A stretch of DNA of 64,000 nucleotides from an uncultured Bacteroidales bacterium (GCA_900315175.1 OMYA01000009.1:62001-126000); one strand, 5' to 3'; positions 16,513-28,907 are shown, counted from the first letter of the stretch. Notes: a model not told the origin generated them from the sequence alone. Translations and numbers: made by a program.

Positions 16513-17265
16513 ATGGCGATGAAAATTTTGCATTTTGATGAGATAAATTCAACGAATGTTTTTCTGTATGACAAAATTTCCGAAAATAATGACATTTCGG
16601 ACATGGTTGTCGTTGCGGATTATCAGACTGCAGGCCGAGGGATGGACAAAAACCGGTGGGAGAGTGAGGCGGGTATGAATCTGCTGTTTAGCATCGCGTT
16701 GAATGTCAATTTCCTCGAAGCCGAGAACCAGTTTAAGATTTCGCAGGCGGTGTCGGTGGCTATTGCCGAGACATTGTCGCAATTTGTTGATAACAAACAA
16801 CTTTTCATAAAATGGCCCAACGATATTTATTTCGGTGACAAGAAACTTGCCGGCATGCTGATTCAAAACACCATCGAAGGTCGCATGATGGGCGTCTCTA
16901 TTATCGGTATAGGTCTGAATGTCAATCAGATGGAATTTTCAAAAGATATTCCTAATCCGATATCTCTGAAGATGATTTCTGGTCGGGATTTTGAGCTTGA
17001 TAACCTATTGAATCTATTGGTTTTTAACATTAAGACTAAAGTTGAAAGCCTTCGTTATAAAGAAAATCAGAATGAGATAAACGAAAAATATGTTTCGAGG
17101 TCGTATCGTTTTGGCATCTGGTCGGATTATTTTTATCAAAATCAGGTTAAATCTATGATTATCAGAGGTTTTGATAAATACGGACGACTCCTTCTTCATG
17201 ACAAAGAAGGAGCCGAAATCGTTTGTGACGTTAAAGAGTTACAGTTTTTTCCGCCATCATGTTGA
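16513..17265 (+). CDS. birA: Biotin--[acetyl-CoA-carboxylase] ligase BirA, no DNA-binding domain
   Basis: A 250-residue biotin-protein ligase, which activates biotin with ATP and attaches it to carboxylase carrier domains. Visible are the biotin-AMP loop QTAGRGMDKNRW (38-49, with GRGM in place of the more usual GRGR), KWPNDIYFGDKKLAGML, and GVSIIGIGLNVNQ. The N-terminal winged helix of E. coli BirA is absent, so it should be enzyme only and not a repressor. ATGs at 16513 and 16519 are both possible. The 3' end overlaps the converging SRPBCC gene by 35 bases. Confidence 0.93.
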   Translation: MAMKILHFDEINSTNVFLYDKISENNDISDMVVVADYQTAGRGMDKNRWESEAGMNLLFSIALNVNFLEAENQFKISQAVSVAIAETLSQFVDNKQLFIKWPNDIYFGDKKLAGMLIQNTIEGRMMGVSIIGIGLNVNQMEFSKDIPNPISLKMISGRDFELDNLLNLLVFNIKTKVESLRYKENQNEINEKYVSRSYRFGIWSDYFYQNQVKSMIIRGFDKYGRLLLHDKEGAEIVCDVKELQFFPPSC

Positions 17266-17620
17266 CGAGGTTCTGAAGCGGGCGTTTTGCCATCATCGAC
17301 ATGAGCGGGTTGAGCTCGGCGTCGATTTCATACATCACGCGGCAGTTGTTGCCAAGTCCGGCTATTTTTATGCTTAACACGAACTGGAACGGTGTTTTTC
17401 CGACTGGCACCAGCTGTATCAGACTGTAGGTTATTCTCTGGCTTACGCGCAGAGCGATGCTGCCCATGCCTTGCACAGTGAATGAGAGGTTGTCCTCGTC
17501 GGCATTCACGTTGATTACCTGTTCAGGCAGTAAATGCGGGATGTTGCGCATGTCGCTGACGATGCCGAAAAACTCCTGCTCGCTCTTGCTGCTATCAACA
17601 TATTCTGATTGTATCAACAT
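17231..17620 (-). CDS. SRPBCC (START-like) family protein
   Basis: A 129-residue protein with the START/SRPBCC helix-grip layout: an N-terminal strand and helix pair (SSKSEQEFFGIVSDMRNIPH), a beta-sheet including GSIALRVSQRITYSLIQLVP, and a long C-terminal helix (LNPLMSMMAKRPLQNLVNMM). The fold usually binds a hydrophobic ligand, but none can be named. It lies directly 19 bases downstream of pyrE on the same strand, separated by a TAACCTA repeat, and its 3' end overlaps birA. Start chosen at the first ATG. Confidence 0.82.
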   Translation of the reverse strand: MLIQSEYVDSSKSEQEFFGIVSDMRNIPHLLPEQVINVNADEDNLSFTVQGMGSIALRVSQRITYSLIQLVPVGKTPFQFVLSIKIAGLGNNCRVMYEIDAELNPLMSMMAKRPLQNLVNMMAEKTVTL

Positions 17621-17627
17621 ATCTCAA

Positions 17628-17641
17628 TAACCTATAACCTA
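17628..17641. repeat. Two-unit TAACCTA repeat between SRPBCC gene and pyrE
   Basis: TAACCTA-TAACCTA, directly upstream of the SRPBCC start and overlapping the pyrE stop codon. The same unit occurs at 7235-7260. Confidence 0.65.
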
Positions 17642-18286
17642 TTGGTGTGAATCAGACCATGCTTGCGGGCTCTTTCTCCATTCCATCAGGCTCTGCATCT
17701 GATCGTCGCTTACGTAGTTTTCTTCAACGGCTTTCTTTATCAAAGCCTCGTAATTGCTGATGGTCACGAGGTCGCAATTGGCTTTCTTGAATGCCTCTGC
17801 TGCAGCGTCGAGCTGATAGGTGAATATTGCCATCATGCCCTTCACGTTGGCACCTTTCTCGCGCAATGCCTCGACAGCTGCGAGACTTGATTTTCCTGTA
17901 GAAACGAGGTCTTCAATCACCACTACCGAAGCGCCTTGCGGGACGATACCCTCAACCTGGTTGTTCAAACCGTGTGACTTAGCCTCTGAACGGACGTAGC
18001 AGAAGGGGAGCCCCAGTTCCTGAGCCACCAGCGCGCCCTGTGGGATGCCGCCTGTGGCAACACCGGCGATGAGGTCAGGCTTGCCGTAACGCTCAGTGCA
18101 CATTCTCACGAAAGCCTCGCGGATGAACGTCCTGATGTTAGGATACGACAAAGTGATGCGGTTGTCGCAGTAAATAGGCGACTTTAATCCGCTTGCCCAT
18201 GTAAAAGGACTTGCAGGATTCAATTTTATTGCTTTAATTTGCAGCAGAAAATTCGCTAATGCTAAAGCGGTATCTTTCTCGTTCAT
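17639..18286 (-). CDS. pyrE: Orotate phosphoribosyltransferase
   Basis: A 215-residue type I phosphoribosyltransferase that joins orotate to PRPP in pyrimidine synthesis, giving OMP. The PRPP loop is VVVIEDLVSTGKSS, with the two acidic residues followed by a Ser/Thr-Gly-Lys segment. The N-terminal region has the substrate pocket SPFTWASGLKSPIYCDNR (22-39), typical of PyrE. It heads a pair with the SRPBCC gene. The promoter TACATTTG at 18307-18314 is shared space with the start of the diverging NUDIX gene. Confidence 0.95.
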   Translation of the reverse strand: MNEKDTALALANFLLQIKAIKLNPASPFTWASGLKSPIYCDNRITLSYPNIRTFIREAFVRMCTERYGKPDLIAGVATGGIPQGALVAQELGLPFCYVRSEAKSHGLNNQVEGIVPQGASVVVIEDLVSTGKSSLAAVEALREKGANVKGMMAIFTYQLDAAAEAFKKANCDLVTISNYEALIKKAVEENYVSDDQMQSLMEWRKSPQAWSDSHQ

Positions 18287-18306
18287 ATATCAACTAAAAT
18301 TTTGTG

Positions 18307-18314
18307 CAAATGTA
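18307..18314 (-). promoter_or_regulatory. -7 element for pyrE
   Basis: TACATTTG on the minus strand; it overlaps the start codon of the divergent NUDIX gene at 18310, so expression of the two may interfere. Confidence 0.5.
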
Positions 18315-18915
18315 CAGACTTTTTTGTAACAATAGGAAACTGACAGCAAATAATTTTTGCGAAAATTTGTTATCGCTTGATAATAAATGTGTTAAAAATT
18401 GTGACGATTTGGTTGCAAAAATCAGGCATTGGCTTGATGATTCGACCGCCGAAAACCTCGATTTAGGTGATGTTGACGGCGAAAATCTCGCTTTCGCGAT
18501 AAAAACCATTTTCCGTCAGGCACCAGCTGCCGGCGGAGTGGTGATCGTCGACAATAAGTTTGTCGCCATCGAACGAAACGGCATCCCTGACCTGCCGAAA
18601 GGACATATAGAAAAAGGTGAGAGCCCCGAAGAAGCCGCATTGCGCGAAGTGGAAGAGGAGACAGGAATAACCGACCTCGAGATAATAAAAGAACTGCCCA
18701 CCACCTGGCATTGCTATCTTTTAAACGACCAATGGACTGTAAAAAAAACCAGCTGGTATCTGATGAAGACAGCCTCCGGAATGAAAAACGTGCCTCAAAC
18801 CGAAGAGGGAATTTCAAAGGTTTATCTCGTTGATAAAGAAAGTGTTAACGGTTTTGAAGACAAGACTTTTGCTTCGTTGAAAACTTTAGTGCCAGAAATT
18901 ATTCTTGCGATTTAG
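18310..18915 (+). CDS. NUDIX hydrolase
   Basis: A 201-residue protein (ATG at 18310; a GTG two codons upstream is less likely). The NUDIX box is GHIEKGESPEEAALREVEEE followed by TGI, matching G-x5-E-x7-R-E-U-x-E-E-x-G-U, about residues 98-120; it binds metal and hydrolyses a nucleoside diphosphate linked to another group. A preceding 70-residue segment has no known domain. The family often cleans up Ap4A or oxidised nucleotides; the substrate cannot be told here. Monocistronic; the next gene has its own promoter. Confidence 0.9.
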   Translation: MYRLFCNNRKLTANNFCENLLSLDNKCVKNCDDLVAKIRHWLDDSTAENLDLGDVDGENLAFAIKTIFRQAPAAGGVVIVDNKFVAIERNGIPDLPKGHIEKGESPEEAALREVEEETGITDLEIIKELPTTWHCYLLNDQWTVKKTSWYLMKTASGMKNVPQTEEGISKVYLVDKESVNGFEDKTFASLKTLVPEIILAI

Positions 18916-18923
18916 TATTTTTG

Positions 18924-18931
18924 TATTTTTG
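18924..18931 (+). promoter_or_regulatory. -7 element for the 1472-residue T9SS protein
   Basis: TATTTTTG, preceded by an identical box at 18916-18923 and a TTG at 18904; about 55 bases before the ATG. Confidence 0.55.
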
Positions 18932-18985
18932 CAAGTTTTTTTTAATATTTGAAACTTAGCAGAATAAAAAAATATTATATTCAAA

Positions 18986-21900
18986 ATGAATAACTTACGT
19001 AAATCTTTACTGATTCTTATCACCCTATTATCCTTAGGATATGGGGCTTGGGCGCAACCATGGTACATCAATCATCTGATGCTTCTCGGCGATTATGATG
19101 AATTCATTGACTCTTATATTGAAATTTATGAAAAAGAGTATTGGACATTAGTCGACTATAACCTGAACCAAGGTGCAGGCGGCCAGAACATCTATCTGTT
19201 ATACCAGACAACATATAACAATGTTACCATTCCGGCTATCACCGATTTCTACATCAAATCGACAAGTGACAAACACGATCACCCTGATCAGATTACTTAC
19301 AATAATCGTACGTATCACCGCATTACTGCTGTTGTGGGCTCAGAGTCGTTTATGGATAGCTACGGCGACTTGAATGACGGTGCCGGAGGCAAATACATAT
19401 ACCTCTATTATACTATAGATGCTTGGGATTATCCTCGCGGCATCACCAGCATAGAATTTAACGACGACTCGTTCGGTGCCGTATGCGGCAACGGAAGCAC
19501 TACGCCTCAAGACGTCAACCAGGGTGCCGGTGGAGAATATATCTATATGCATTACGGCTATACCTTGATGACAGATGTGGTGGATGTTGATGATCAATAT
19601 GATTTTGCTCCTTTGAATGCTCATAGCGACAAGCCTCTCTATTTCCGCTTGTCCGACAAAGCGGTCAATGGCTCTGTCGTCACTGTTTCGACTATAAACG
19701 TCGGAAATAATAATACCGCTGTAATCGACCTGAACGGCAAAGCGTTTTCACGACTCATACAATCGGGCGGTAGCGGTGAAAATGGTCATGTGTTAAAAGT
19801 GACCGACAACTCCACACTTACTATCGTTGACGGCTCAATCCAAGGCACCGGTAGCATCTCAGGCGGTGATGCCGACAAAGGAGGTGCTGTTTATGTTGAA
19901 GCAGGAAGCGCTCTAAATATCGAAAGCGGCACTATTGAATACTGCAAAGCTGAAGATGGCGGCGCTATTTACAATCTCGGCACTCTAACCATTGACGGCG
20001 GCACAATACAAAACTGCACAACCACAAGCGGATGGGGCCATGGCACCATCTATAACAACGGCATTATGACAATAAATAACGGCATCATACAGAACAACAC
20101 GGCAAATTATGGCGGCGCTATTTATAATGTTAACAGTTGGAGAGTGACAATTAATGGCGGCGCGATCCAGAATAACCATGCCACACTTAGAGGTTATGAT
20201 GATGACGGTATCGGTGGCGGTATCGTCAATAACGGTCTCCTTTATATTAATGGCGGCAGTATTGTTGGCAACACCTGCGAAAGAGAAGGAGGCGGAATAT
20301 GGATGAAAGACGAAGGCGGCATCTTCATGAAAGGCGACCCCGTCATTAAATATAACACAAAGAATTCCATTAATAACAACGTTTATGTCCCTGATAACAA
20401 AGTTATCAACGTGGTTGACAGTTTCACCGTGGGCGCAAGCATAGGTGTCACGCCGCAGACAGTCGACAATAGGATGACCGATGATTATAGCGTTCATAAC
20501 AACGGCATCGACCCTGCCTGCTTCTTCTTCTCAGACAACGGATATTTCATCAAGCTGGATAACGGCGAAGTGAAACAAGACCCGAGCATTTCAGTTGTGG
20601 AGGCTTACTATATCGATGCAGATAGCAACGAAGCATACTATTCCAACTGTTTCCTATTGAGCAGCATCAACGACGAAAACGGCGTTACACTCAACAGCGG
20701 ATGGTATTTGCTTGATGCCGACAAGACCTTCAATAACCGCATAAACGTGAATGGTGATGTCAACATTATCCTTGGTGACGGCTACGAGCTGTATGCACAA
20801 TCAGGTATAGAGATGATGAACGATGCCAATTCGTTAACCGTGTACTGCCAGAGCGGACATACGGGACGTCTTGTCTCCTATGGTGAAATCGGCAACGCCG
20901 GCAAAGGTACAATCACCATCAACGGCGGATATGTCACTACAAATCACGGTATCAACGCAAACGCAATAAACTTGAACTGGACGGATTACAGCGCAACTAC
21001 AGTTGAGCATATCGCAGCGATATACTATAACGGCACGGTGACACTTCAGAAATACTTTATCGATGCTGATGAAACGGTATATAATCCTGGTGTTGTGACT
21101 GACAACAGCATGCTGGGAAACAAAATGCTTAAGCCATATCCTGTATTTGCCGTGAACATCGGCACCATCGAAGATGGTAGTTTTACAGCATCACCAGACA
21201 TTCAACATGACGGATTGACCGTCACACTGACAGGCACGCCGGCAGATGCTGGACATCCGCTGTGCTCCAAAATCACTGTTACAGGTGCAACTACAGGCAA
21301 AGATGTGACGGTTACTCGTGTCGGCACATCAAACGATTTCACTTTTGTCATGCCTGCAGAGGCTGTCAACGTCACTGCGAAATTTGAGGACAAGGTTTTG
21401 GCCGACTATGTCAGTCTATTTGGAGAGTTACGTACCGTGCCGGCAATAGCTATCAGCGGAGGCGGTAATTTAACATTGGACAATGGCTGGTATGTGGTAA
21501 ATAACGATGTCGATAGTTCAACAGGATTAAAGAATATCACCATCAACGGTGATAATGTAAACATTATCCTTTGTGACAACAAGACACTGAATCTTAATGA
21601 TGGAACTGCTTCATATATTACATTTGCCGCTGACAACTATCAACTGATAGTTTGGGGACAGAGTGCTGGCACTGGCTTGCTGAGAGTTGCAAACACTTCC
21701 GGTGTCATCCCGATTGGTCATTACGAACATACTTGCAATATTTCTTTGAACGGCGGTAGAGTGGAAACTATTGACAGCAATACTCAATTAGGCGGTTATA
21801 GTGCAAATGTTTTTCTTCGTGGAGCTAAGGTCAGCGCAAGTGGCTATAAAGGCGATATAATTTTTAAGAGATTCTACGAAGACGCAAACGGGATTAAATA

Positions 21901-23404
21901 TTATGAAAAATATTGGACCCCTGAAGACTTAGCTGCTATGTCCGGGAAATTGCTATTCCCTTGCGACAAGGTATTTGTGAAAAAAGGCGACTGGAATGTG
22001 GCGGATAACTGGCTTGACAAGTCTATTCCGGGCAGTAACGACTATGTCACATTGCGCAGAAAGGTGGCTATTCCAAACGGTTATTTGGCACAGGCTAAAG
22101 ATATAATGGAAGCTGCTGGAGGCAGCATCGCTATCAAGGACGGCGGTCAGCTTTATGTTAACCCAGGCCGATCAATGGAACTGCCGGTGACCGTCGAAAA
22201 AAACATCAGCGCAGCTGACGGAGCGGCACAAACCAACTGGTATCTGCTTTCATCGCCAGTGTATAACGACTATTATTACGATGATTATACTGACGCAAAT
22301 TATAATTTCGCATTTATCGCCACTGTCGACAACCTTACTAAGGGTTCTTACGACATGTTCAGATATGACGAACCAAATCATAAATGGCAGAACAAGAAAG
22401 CGCATGGCGCTGCCGGATTCCAATTGATGGAAAGAGGTCGCGGCTTCCTTTACCGTAACGCGGCCGACCAAAAGATTGCATATACCGGTATCATATCTTA
22501 CGGATATCTCAATAATAAGAATTACCTTTTGTCATATACCGATATCACTGGTGATTATGCGGCATTGAAGGGCTTCAACCTTATCGGAAACCCATATACA
22601 CATAACATTAAAAAAGGTAATGCTGCAGATGCATCTATCTCTAACACCTATCTTGAGACAGGTTTCTATAAACTCTCGAACAACGGTCAATGGGCTGCGT
22701 GCACCGACGACGAAACGATAATTGGTGTAGGTGAGGCAATTCTTGTACAAGCCACATCTGAAGCAAACCGCCGATGCACGACTTTCTCTGATGTGTTGCC
22801 GTCTGCTGGCAAAAATAGAGACAATAACGATAACATCATGTTTACTGTCGCCAACAGCCAGTATTCAGACGTCACATACGCTTTGTTTGAGGAAGGCCAT
22901 GGTTTGACCAAGATTGACCACCGCAACGCCGAAGTGCCAATGCTTTACATCCCGAAAAACGGCGAAAACCTGGCAATCGCCACGATGAGCGACAACACTA
23001 AGGTGTTCCCGCTCAATTTCAAGGCGATGACAATGGGAAACTACACCATCAGATGCAATGCTGAAGGCGATTTCAGCTATCTGCATCTCTTCGACAAGCT
23101 CACTGGAGAGGATGTAGACCTGCTTTTGGAAAAAGAATATAGTTTCATAGGAGTGCCAAGTGATAGGGATGACAGATTTGTAGTCAGTCTCGAATATTAT
23201 GACAACTCTGAATTCTCTGATAATTTCGCTTATCAAAACGGCACCGACGTGATTGTCAGCGGCGCAGGCACCCTGCAGGTGTTCGACGTGATGGGACGTA
23301 TGGTTGCAGACCAGCGCATTAACGGCGTGCAGTCAATCACGATGCCACAAGGCGTTTACATTTTCAGATTGGAGGGCAAGACGCAGAAGATAGTTATCAG
23401 ATAA
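18986..23404 (+). CDS. Large T9SS-secreted protein with MABP-like N-terminus and beta-helix
   Basis: 1472 residues. A Sec signal ends near AWAQ (21-24). Residues 25-195 carry three spaced repeats of D-x-N-x-G-A-G-G-x-x-I-Y-L-x-Y: LNQGAGGQNIYLLY (60-73), LNDGAGGKYIYLYY (129-142), VNQGAGGEYIYMHY (177-190). These resemble the strand motif of the MABP beta-prism. Residues about 200-500 hold Gly/Asn-rich repeats such as GGAIYN and NGIIQNN, typical of a right-handed beta-helix; further beta-rich domains follow. It ends with a T9SS sorting domain (FDVMGRMV, QGVYIFRLEGK). It is surface-exposed or secreted by inference; carbohydrate or membrane binding is speculation. A small signal-peptide protein follows. 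Confidence 0.88.
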   Translation: MNNLRKSLLILITLLSLGYGAWAQPWYINHLMLLGDYDEFIDSYIEIYEKEYWTLVDYNLNQGAGGQNIYLLYQTTYNNVTIPAITDFYIKSTSDKHDHPDQITYNNRTYHRITAVVGSESFMDSYGDLNDGAGGKYIYLYYTIDAWDYPRGITSIEFNDDSFGAVCGNGSTTPQDVNQGAGGEYIYMHYGYTLMTDVVDVDDQYDFAPLNAHSDKPLYFRLSDKAVNGSVVTVSTINVGNNNTAVIDLNGKAFSRLIQSGGSGENGHVLKVTDNSTLTIVDGSIQGTGSISGGDADKGGAVYVEAGSALNIESGTIEYCKAEDGGAIYNLGTLTIDGGTIQNCTTTSGWGHGTIYNNGIMTINNGIIQNNTANYGGAIYNVNSWRVTINGGAIQNNHATLRGYDDDGIGGGIVNNGLLYINGGSIVGNTCEREGGGIWMKDEGGIFMKGDPVIKYNTKNSINNNVYVPDNKVINVVDSFTVGASIGVTPQTVDNRMTDDYSVHNNGIDPACFFFSDNGYFIKLDNGEVKQDPSISVVEAYYIDADSNEAYYSNCFLLSSINDENGVTLNSGWYLLDADKTFNNRINVNGDVNIILGDGYELYAQSGIEMMNDANSLTVYCQSGHTGRLVSYGEIGNAGKGTITINGGYVTTNHGINANAINLNWTDYSATTVEHIAAIYYNGTVTLQKYFIDADETVYNPGVVTDNSMLGNKMLKPYPVFAVNIGTIEDGSFTASPDIQHDGLTVTLTGTPADAGHPLCSKITVTGATTGKDVTVTRVGTSNDFTFVMPAEAVNVTAKFEDKVLADYVSLFGELRTVPAIAISGGGNLTLDNGWYVVNNDVDSSTGLKNITINGDNVNIILCDNKTLNLNDGTASYITFAADNYQLIVWGQSAGTGLLRVANTSGVIPIGHYEHTCNISLNGGRVETIDSNTQLGGYSANVFLRGAKVSASGYKGDIIFKRFYEDANGIKYYEKYWTPEDLAAMSGKLLFPCDKVFVKKGDWNVADNWLDKSIPGSNDYVTLRRKVAIPNGYLAQAKDIMEAAGGSIAIKDGGQLYVNPGRSMELPVTVEKNISAADGAAQTNWYLLSSPVYNDYYYDDYTDANYNFAFIATVDNLTKGSYDMFRYDEPNHKWQNKKAHGAAGFQLMERGRGFLYRNAADQKIAYTGIISYGYLNNKNYLLSYTDITGDYAALKGFNLIGNPYTHNIKKGNAADASISNTYLETGFYKLSNNGQWAACTDDETIIGVGEAILVQATSEANRRCTTFSDVLPSAGKNRDNNDNIMFTVANSQYSDVTYALFEEGHGLTKIDHRNAEVPMLYIPKNGENLAIATMSDNTKVFPLNFKAMTMGNYTIRCNAEGDFSYLHLFDKLTGEDVDLLLEKEYSFIGVPSDRDDRFVVSLEYYDNSEFSDNFAYQNGTDVIVSGAGTLQVFDVMGRMVADQRINGVQSITMPQGVYIFRLEGKTQKIVIR

Positions 23405-23423
23405 AAGATAAAAGATAAAAGAT
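23403..23423. repeat. (AAAAGAT)3 array
   Basis: Three exact AAAAGAT heptads overlap the stop codon of the T9SS gene and continue as G-AGGAG before the next gene. The last repeat also forms an ATG that is not the start used. Confidence 0.85.
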
Positions 23424-23437
23424 GAGGAGATTTTAAG

Positions 23438-23707
23438 ATGAAAAAGATATTATTCGCAATAGCATTCGTGACAATGATGGCGGTTGGCGCCAACGCACAG
23501 GTTGACAATTTCTTTAGCGAGTCCGGCAATACGTTTTGGGACGAATACAGAATTACTGGCGGATTGCCACAAATTCCTTATGATATTACTATCGGTGTTC
23601 TCAGCGGCGACATCAATGCTCCGGTCCCTGTAGGCTCCGGCTTGCTGGTCCTCGCCGTCCTCGGTGCTGGCTACGCTGTCGCAAAGAAAAAAAAGAAATC
23701 TCTTTAA
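23438..23707 (+). CDS. Small secreted protein with PVG-TM-Lys5 sorting-like tail
   Basis: 89 residues: a Sec signal (AVGANAQ, cut near 21), a 40-residue polar mature part, and a tail with a short motif PVPVGSG, a hydrophobic segment (LLVLAVLGAGYAVA) and KKKKK. This tripartite layout is that of C-terminal sorting signals; it resembles the PID-CTERM type of Bacteroidetes, where a P-I-D/G-G-G motif precedes a helix ending in GxxYGxKK. No exosortase is visible in the window. GAGGAG at 23422-23427 may serve as ribosome binding site. It follows the large T9SS gene by 33 bases and is likely cotranscribed with it. Confidence 0.8.
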   Translation: MKKILFAIAFVTMMAVGANAQVDNFFSESGNTFWDEYRITGGLPQIPYDITIGVLSGDINAPVPVGSGLLVLAVLGAGYAVAKKKKKSL

Positions 23708-23718
23708 GAATTTTTTTG

Positions 23719-23726
23719 TAAATTTG
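23719..23726 (+). promoter_or_regulatory. -7 element for coaD
   Basis: TAAATTTG matches TAnnTTTG, 32 bases before the coaD start. Confidence 0.55.
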
Positions 23727-23757
23727 CACTTTATTAATTAGGTGTAAATTTACAAAG

Positions 23758-24222
23758 ATGAAAACTGCAGTATTTGCTGGATCTTTCGACCCTATCACTC
23801 GCGGTCACGAGGATATAGTGCTGAAGGCAATGCCTCTTTTTGACCGGATTGTCATTGCGATAGGCGTCAATATAGATAAAAAAAGCGCTTTTCCACTCGA
23901 GAAACGCATCAAATGGATTGAAAACACTTTTGCCGAATATCCGAAGGTGAAAGTCGTTAGCTATGAAGGCCTTACAGTCGATTTGTGCAAGAAGATGGGC
24001 GCCAACTTCATCATCCGCGGACTGCGTAACACAACAGATTTTGAGTACGAGAGTATCATCGCTGAAGCCAACAAAAAGCTGAATCCGGAGGTTGAAACGA
24101 TATTCCTGCTCTCAGACCCGAACCTGCGCTGCATCTCGTCGACCGTGGTGCGCGACCTCATCAAAAACGGCGTCGACATGAAAAATTTCATACCCGAAAA
24201 ATCAGGATTCTATGAAAAATAA
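23758..24222 (+). CDS. coaD: Phosphopantetheine adenylyltransferase
   Basis: A 154-residue cytosolic enzyme that transfers AMP from ATP to 4'-phosphopantetheine in coenzyme A synthesis. The nucleotidyltransferase motif is FAGSFDPITRGHEDIV (6-21, T/HxGH as TRGH), with the ISSTVVRDLI end (the family's ISSTxVR), and IIRGLRNTTDFEYE in the middle, which is characteristic of CoaD. Complete and of usual length. Its last 11 bases overlap the start of the next gene, so the two are coupled. Confidence 0.96.
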   Translation: MKTAVFAGSFDPITRGHEDIVLKAMPLFDRIVIAIGVNIDKKSAFPLEKRIKWIENTFAEYPKVKVVSYEGLTVDLCKKMGANFIIRGLRNTTDFEYESIIAEANKKLNPEVETIFLLSDPNLRCISSTVVRDLIKNGVDMKNFIPEKSGFYEK

Positions 24223-25504
24223 GCGCATCTTGGGCCTGATTCTGGCGTTTCTTTGCCCGATTTTCATGCTCGGACAGAACGTGTCGGTTGTTGGAAAAAC
24301 CAACATCCCTAACGCTCTCGTGCGCCTCCTTGCTTACGACGAGATGATGACCCGCGAGCAGACTAAAATCGCTGAAACTCACTCAGATAAAGATGGAAAA
24401 TTTAATCTGACAGCCGAAATATCAGAAATCACCCCCGCCCAAATCGCCATCAACCTCGAACGCGTCGACATGATTCTAAGTCCCGATGGGAAATACGACC
24501 TGGAAATAATCGTTCCAAAGCAAAACGAAAGCTCATATTTTGAGAAGGAACAGCCTGTTTTGAAGATAAATGCCATCGATGACGGCGGTTTTTATTCGCA
24601 ATACGTCGCTACCCAAACGTTTATCGACGATTTCCTGTTTGAAAATTTTGATAAGATTTATCGCGGCAGAAAAACGAGCCTGCTCGACACCATTGATAAT
24701 CAGATTGTTAGAAATTTTGGTGAAATAAAAAACACCTACATCAGCGATTTCATAAAATACCGTAAAGCATCTGTTTTGATGACTGTCAACGCTAAAAAAA
24801 CGCTGGCAGATTATTATGATAATCAGGAAGTTCTTTACTCGCAGGCGGTTTACATGGATGTGCTGGCAGAATTGTTTAAGTCGTCTGTCAGAAATGATGA
24901 CTTTTTGTCACGTAACCCGCAGCTGGCAGAAGTGGTCGAAATGATGAATCTGCGGAAATCATTTTATGTGAATCAGCAGAATAAAAACCAGATATTAAAC
25001 TCGTTGGAAAATATTGAGAAGTCTTCTAAATATCAGCAAAATAAGGCCATGGCAAAGAATTTGGCCAGACAGATTGAAGACCTTTCCTATGACTCGAAAG
25101 CACCTGATTTTTCATTGAAAGACAAGACAGGAAAGCTGGTCAAACTGTCTGATTATCAGAATGATATGGTGCTTCTGCAGTTTGTCGACAGCTATTCGCC
25201 CTTAAATGAGCATGAGTTTGCAGTCTTAAACGAGCTTCAACGGCAATGGAACGACACCATTCAGGTGGTTACAATAGCGACAAAAAATTCATTTGACGAT
25301 TATGTCCAACTATTTGATAGTCAAGGATATAAATGGCAACTCTTAAACCTCGGCGACAATATCCTGCTGCTTGAGGATTATCATGTGATGCTATATCCTG
25401 CCTACATCATTTTGAAGCGTAAAAACCGCATCGGAATGGCTCCGGCGCCATCACCTGACCATAATCTCGACAAACATGTGAGAAGAATTTATAAATATTT
25501 GTAA
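24212..25504 (+). CDS. Thioredoxin-fold (AhpC/TSA-like) exported protein without catalytic cysteines
   Basis: 430 residues with a Sec signal (IFMLGQ, about 1-22). The N-terminal part resembles the Ig-like DUF4369-type domain of Bacteroidetes TlpA relatives, the middle is helical, and residues from about 285 (APDFSLKDKTGKLVKLSDYQ) match the thioredoxin-like redoxin domain. Where the CxxC should be, the sequence reads VDSYSPLNEHE, with no cysteine, so disulfide chemistry is unlikely. Probably periplasmic. The ATG lies in the last codons of coaD (11-base overlap), a frequent gene pair in this phylum. Confidence 0.85.
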   Translation: MKNKRILGLILAFLCPIFMLGQNVSVVGKTNIPNALVRLLAYDEMMTREQTKIAETHSDKDGKFNLTAEISEITPAQIAINLERVDMILSPDGKYDLEIIVPKQNESSYFEKEQPVLKINAIDDGGFYSQYVATQTFIDDFLFENFDKIYRGRKTSLLDTIDNQIVRNFGEIKNTYISDFIKYRKASVLMTVNAKKTLADYYDNQEVLYSQAVYMDVLAELFKSSVRNDDFLSRNPQLAEVVEMMNLRKSFYVNQQNKNQILNSLENIEKSSKYQQNKAMAKNLARQIEDLSYDSKAPDFSLKDKTGKLVKLSDYQNDMVLLQFVDSYSPLNEHEFAVLNELQRQWNDTIQVVTIATKNSFDDYVQLFDSQGYKWQLLNLGDNILLLEDYHVMLYPAYIILKRKNRIGMAPAPSPDHNLDKHVRRIYKYL

Positions 25505-25512
25505 ATTTTTAT

Positions 25513-25520
25513 TATTTTTG
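25513..25520 (+). promoter_or_regulatory. -7 element for secA
   Basis: TATTTTTG, 58 bases before the secA ATG, just after the preceding stop codon. Confidence 0.5.
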
Positions 25521-25577
25521 CATAGTTTTTGATAATACTATATTGGACAATTTTATTCATGAATAAATAATTTAAAA

Positions 25578-28868
<3,291 letters not shown>

Positions 28869-28907
28869 TGGTTATTTATTGACTAACTGGACTACTTTAA
28901 TAACTTT

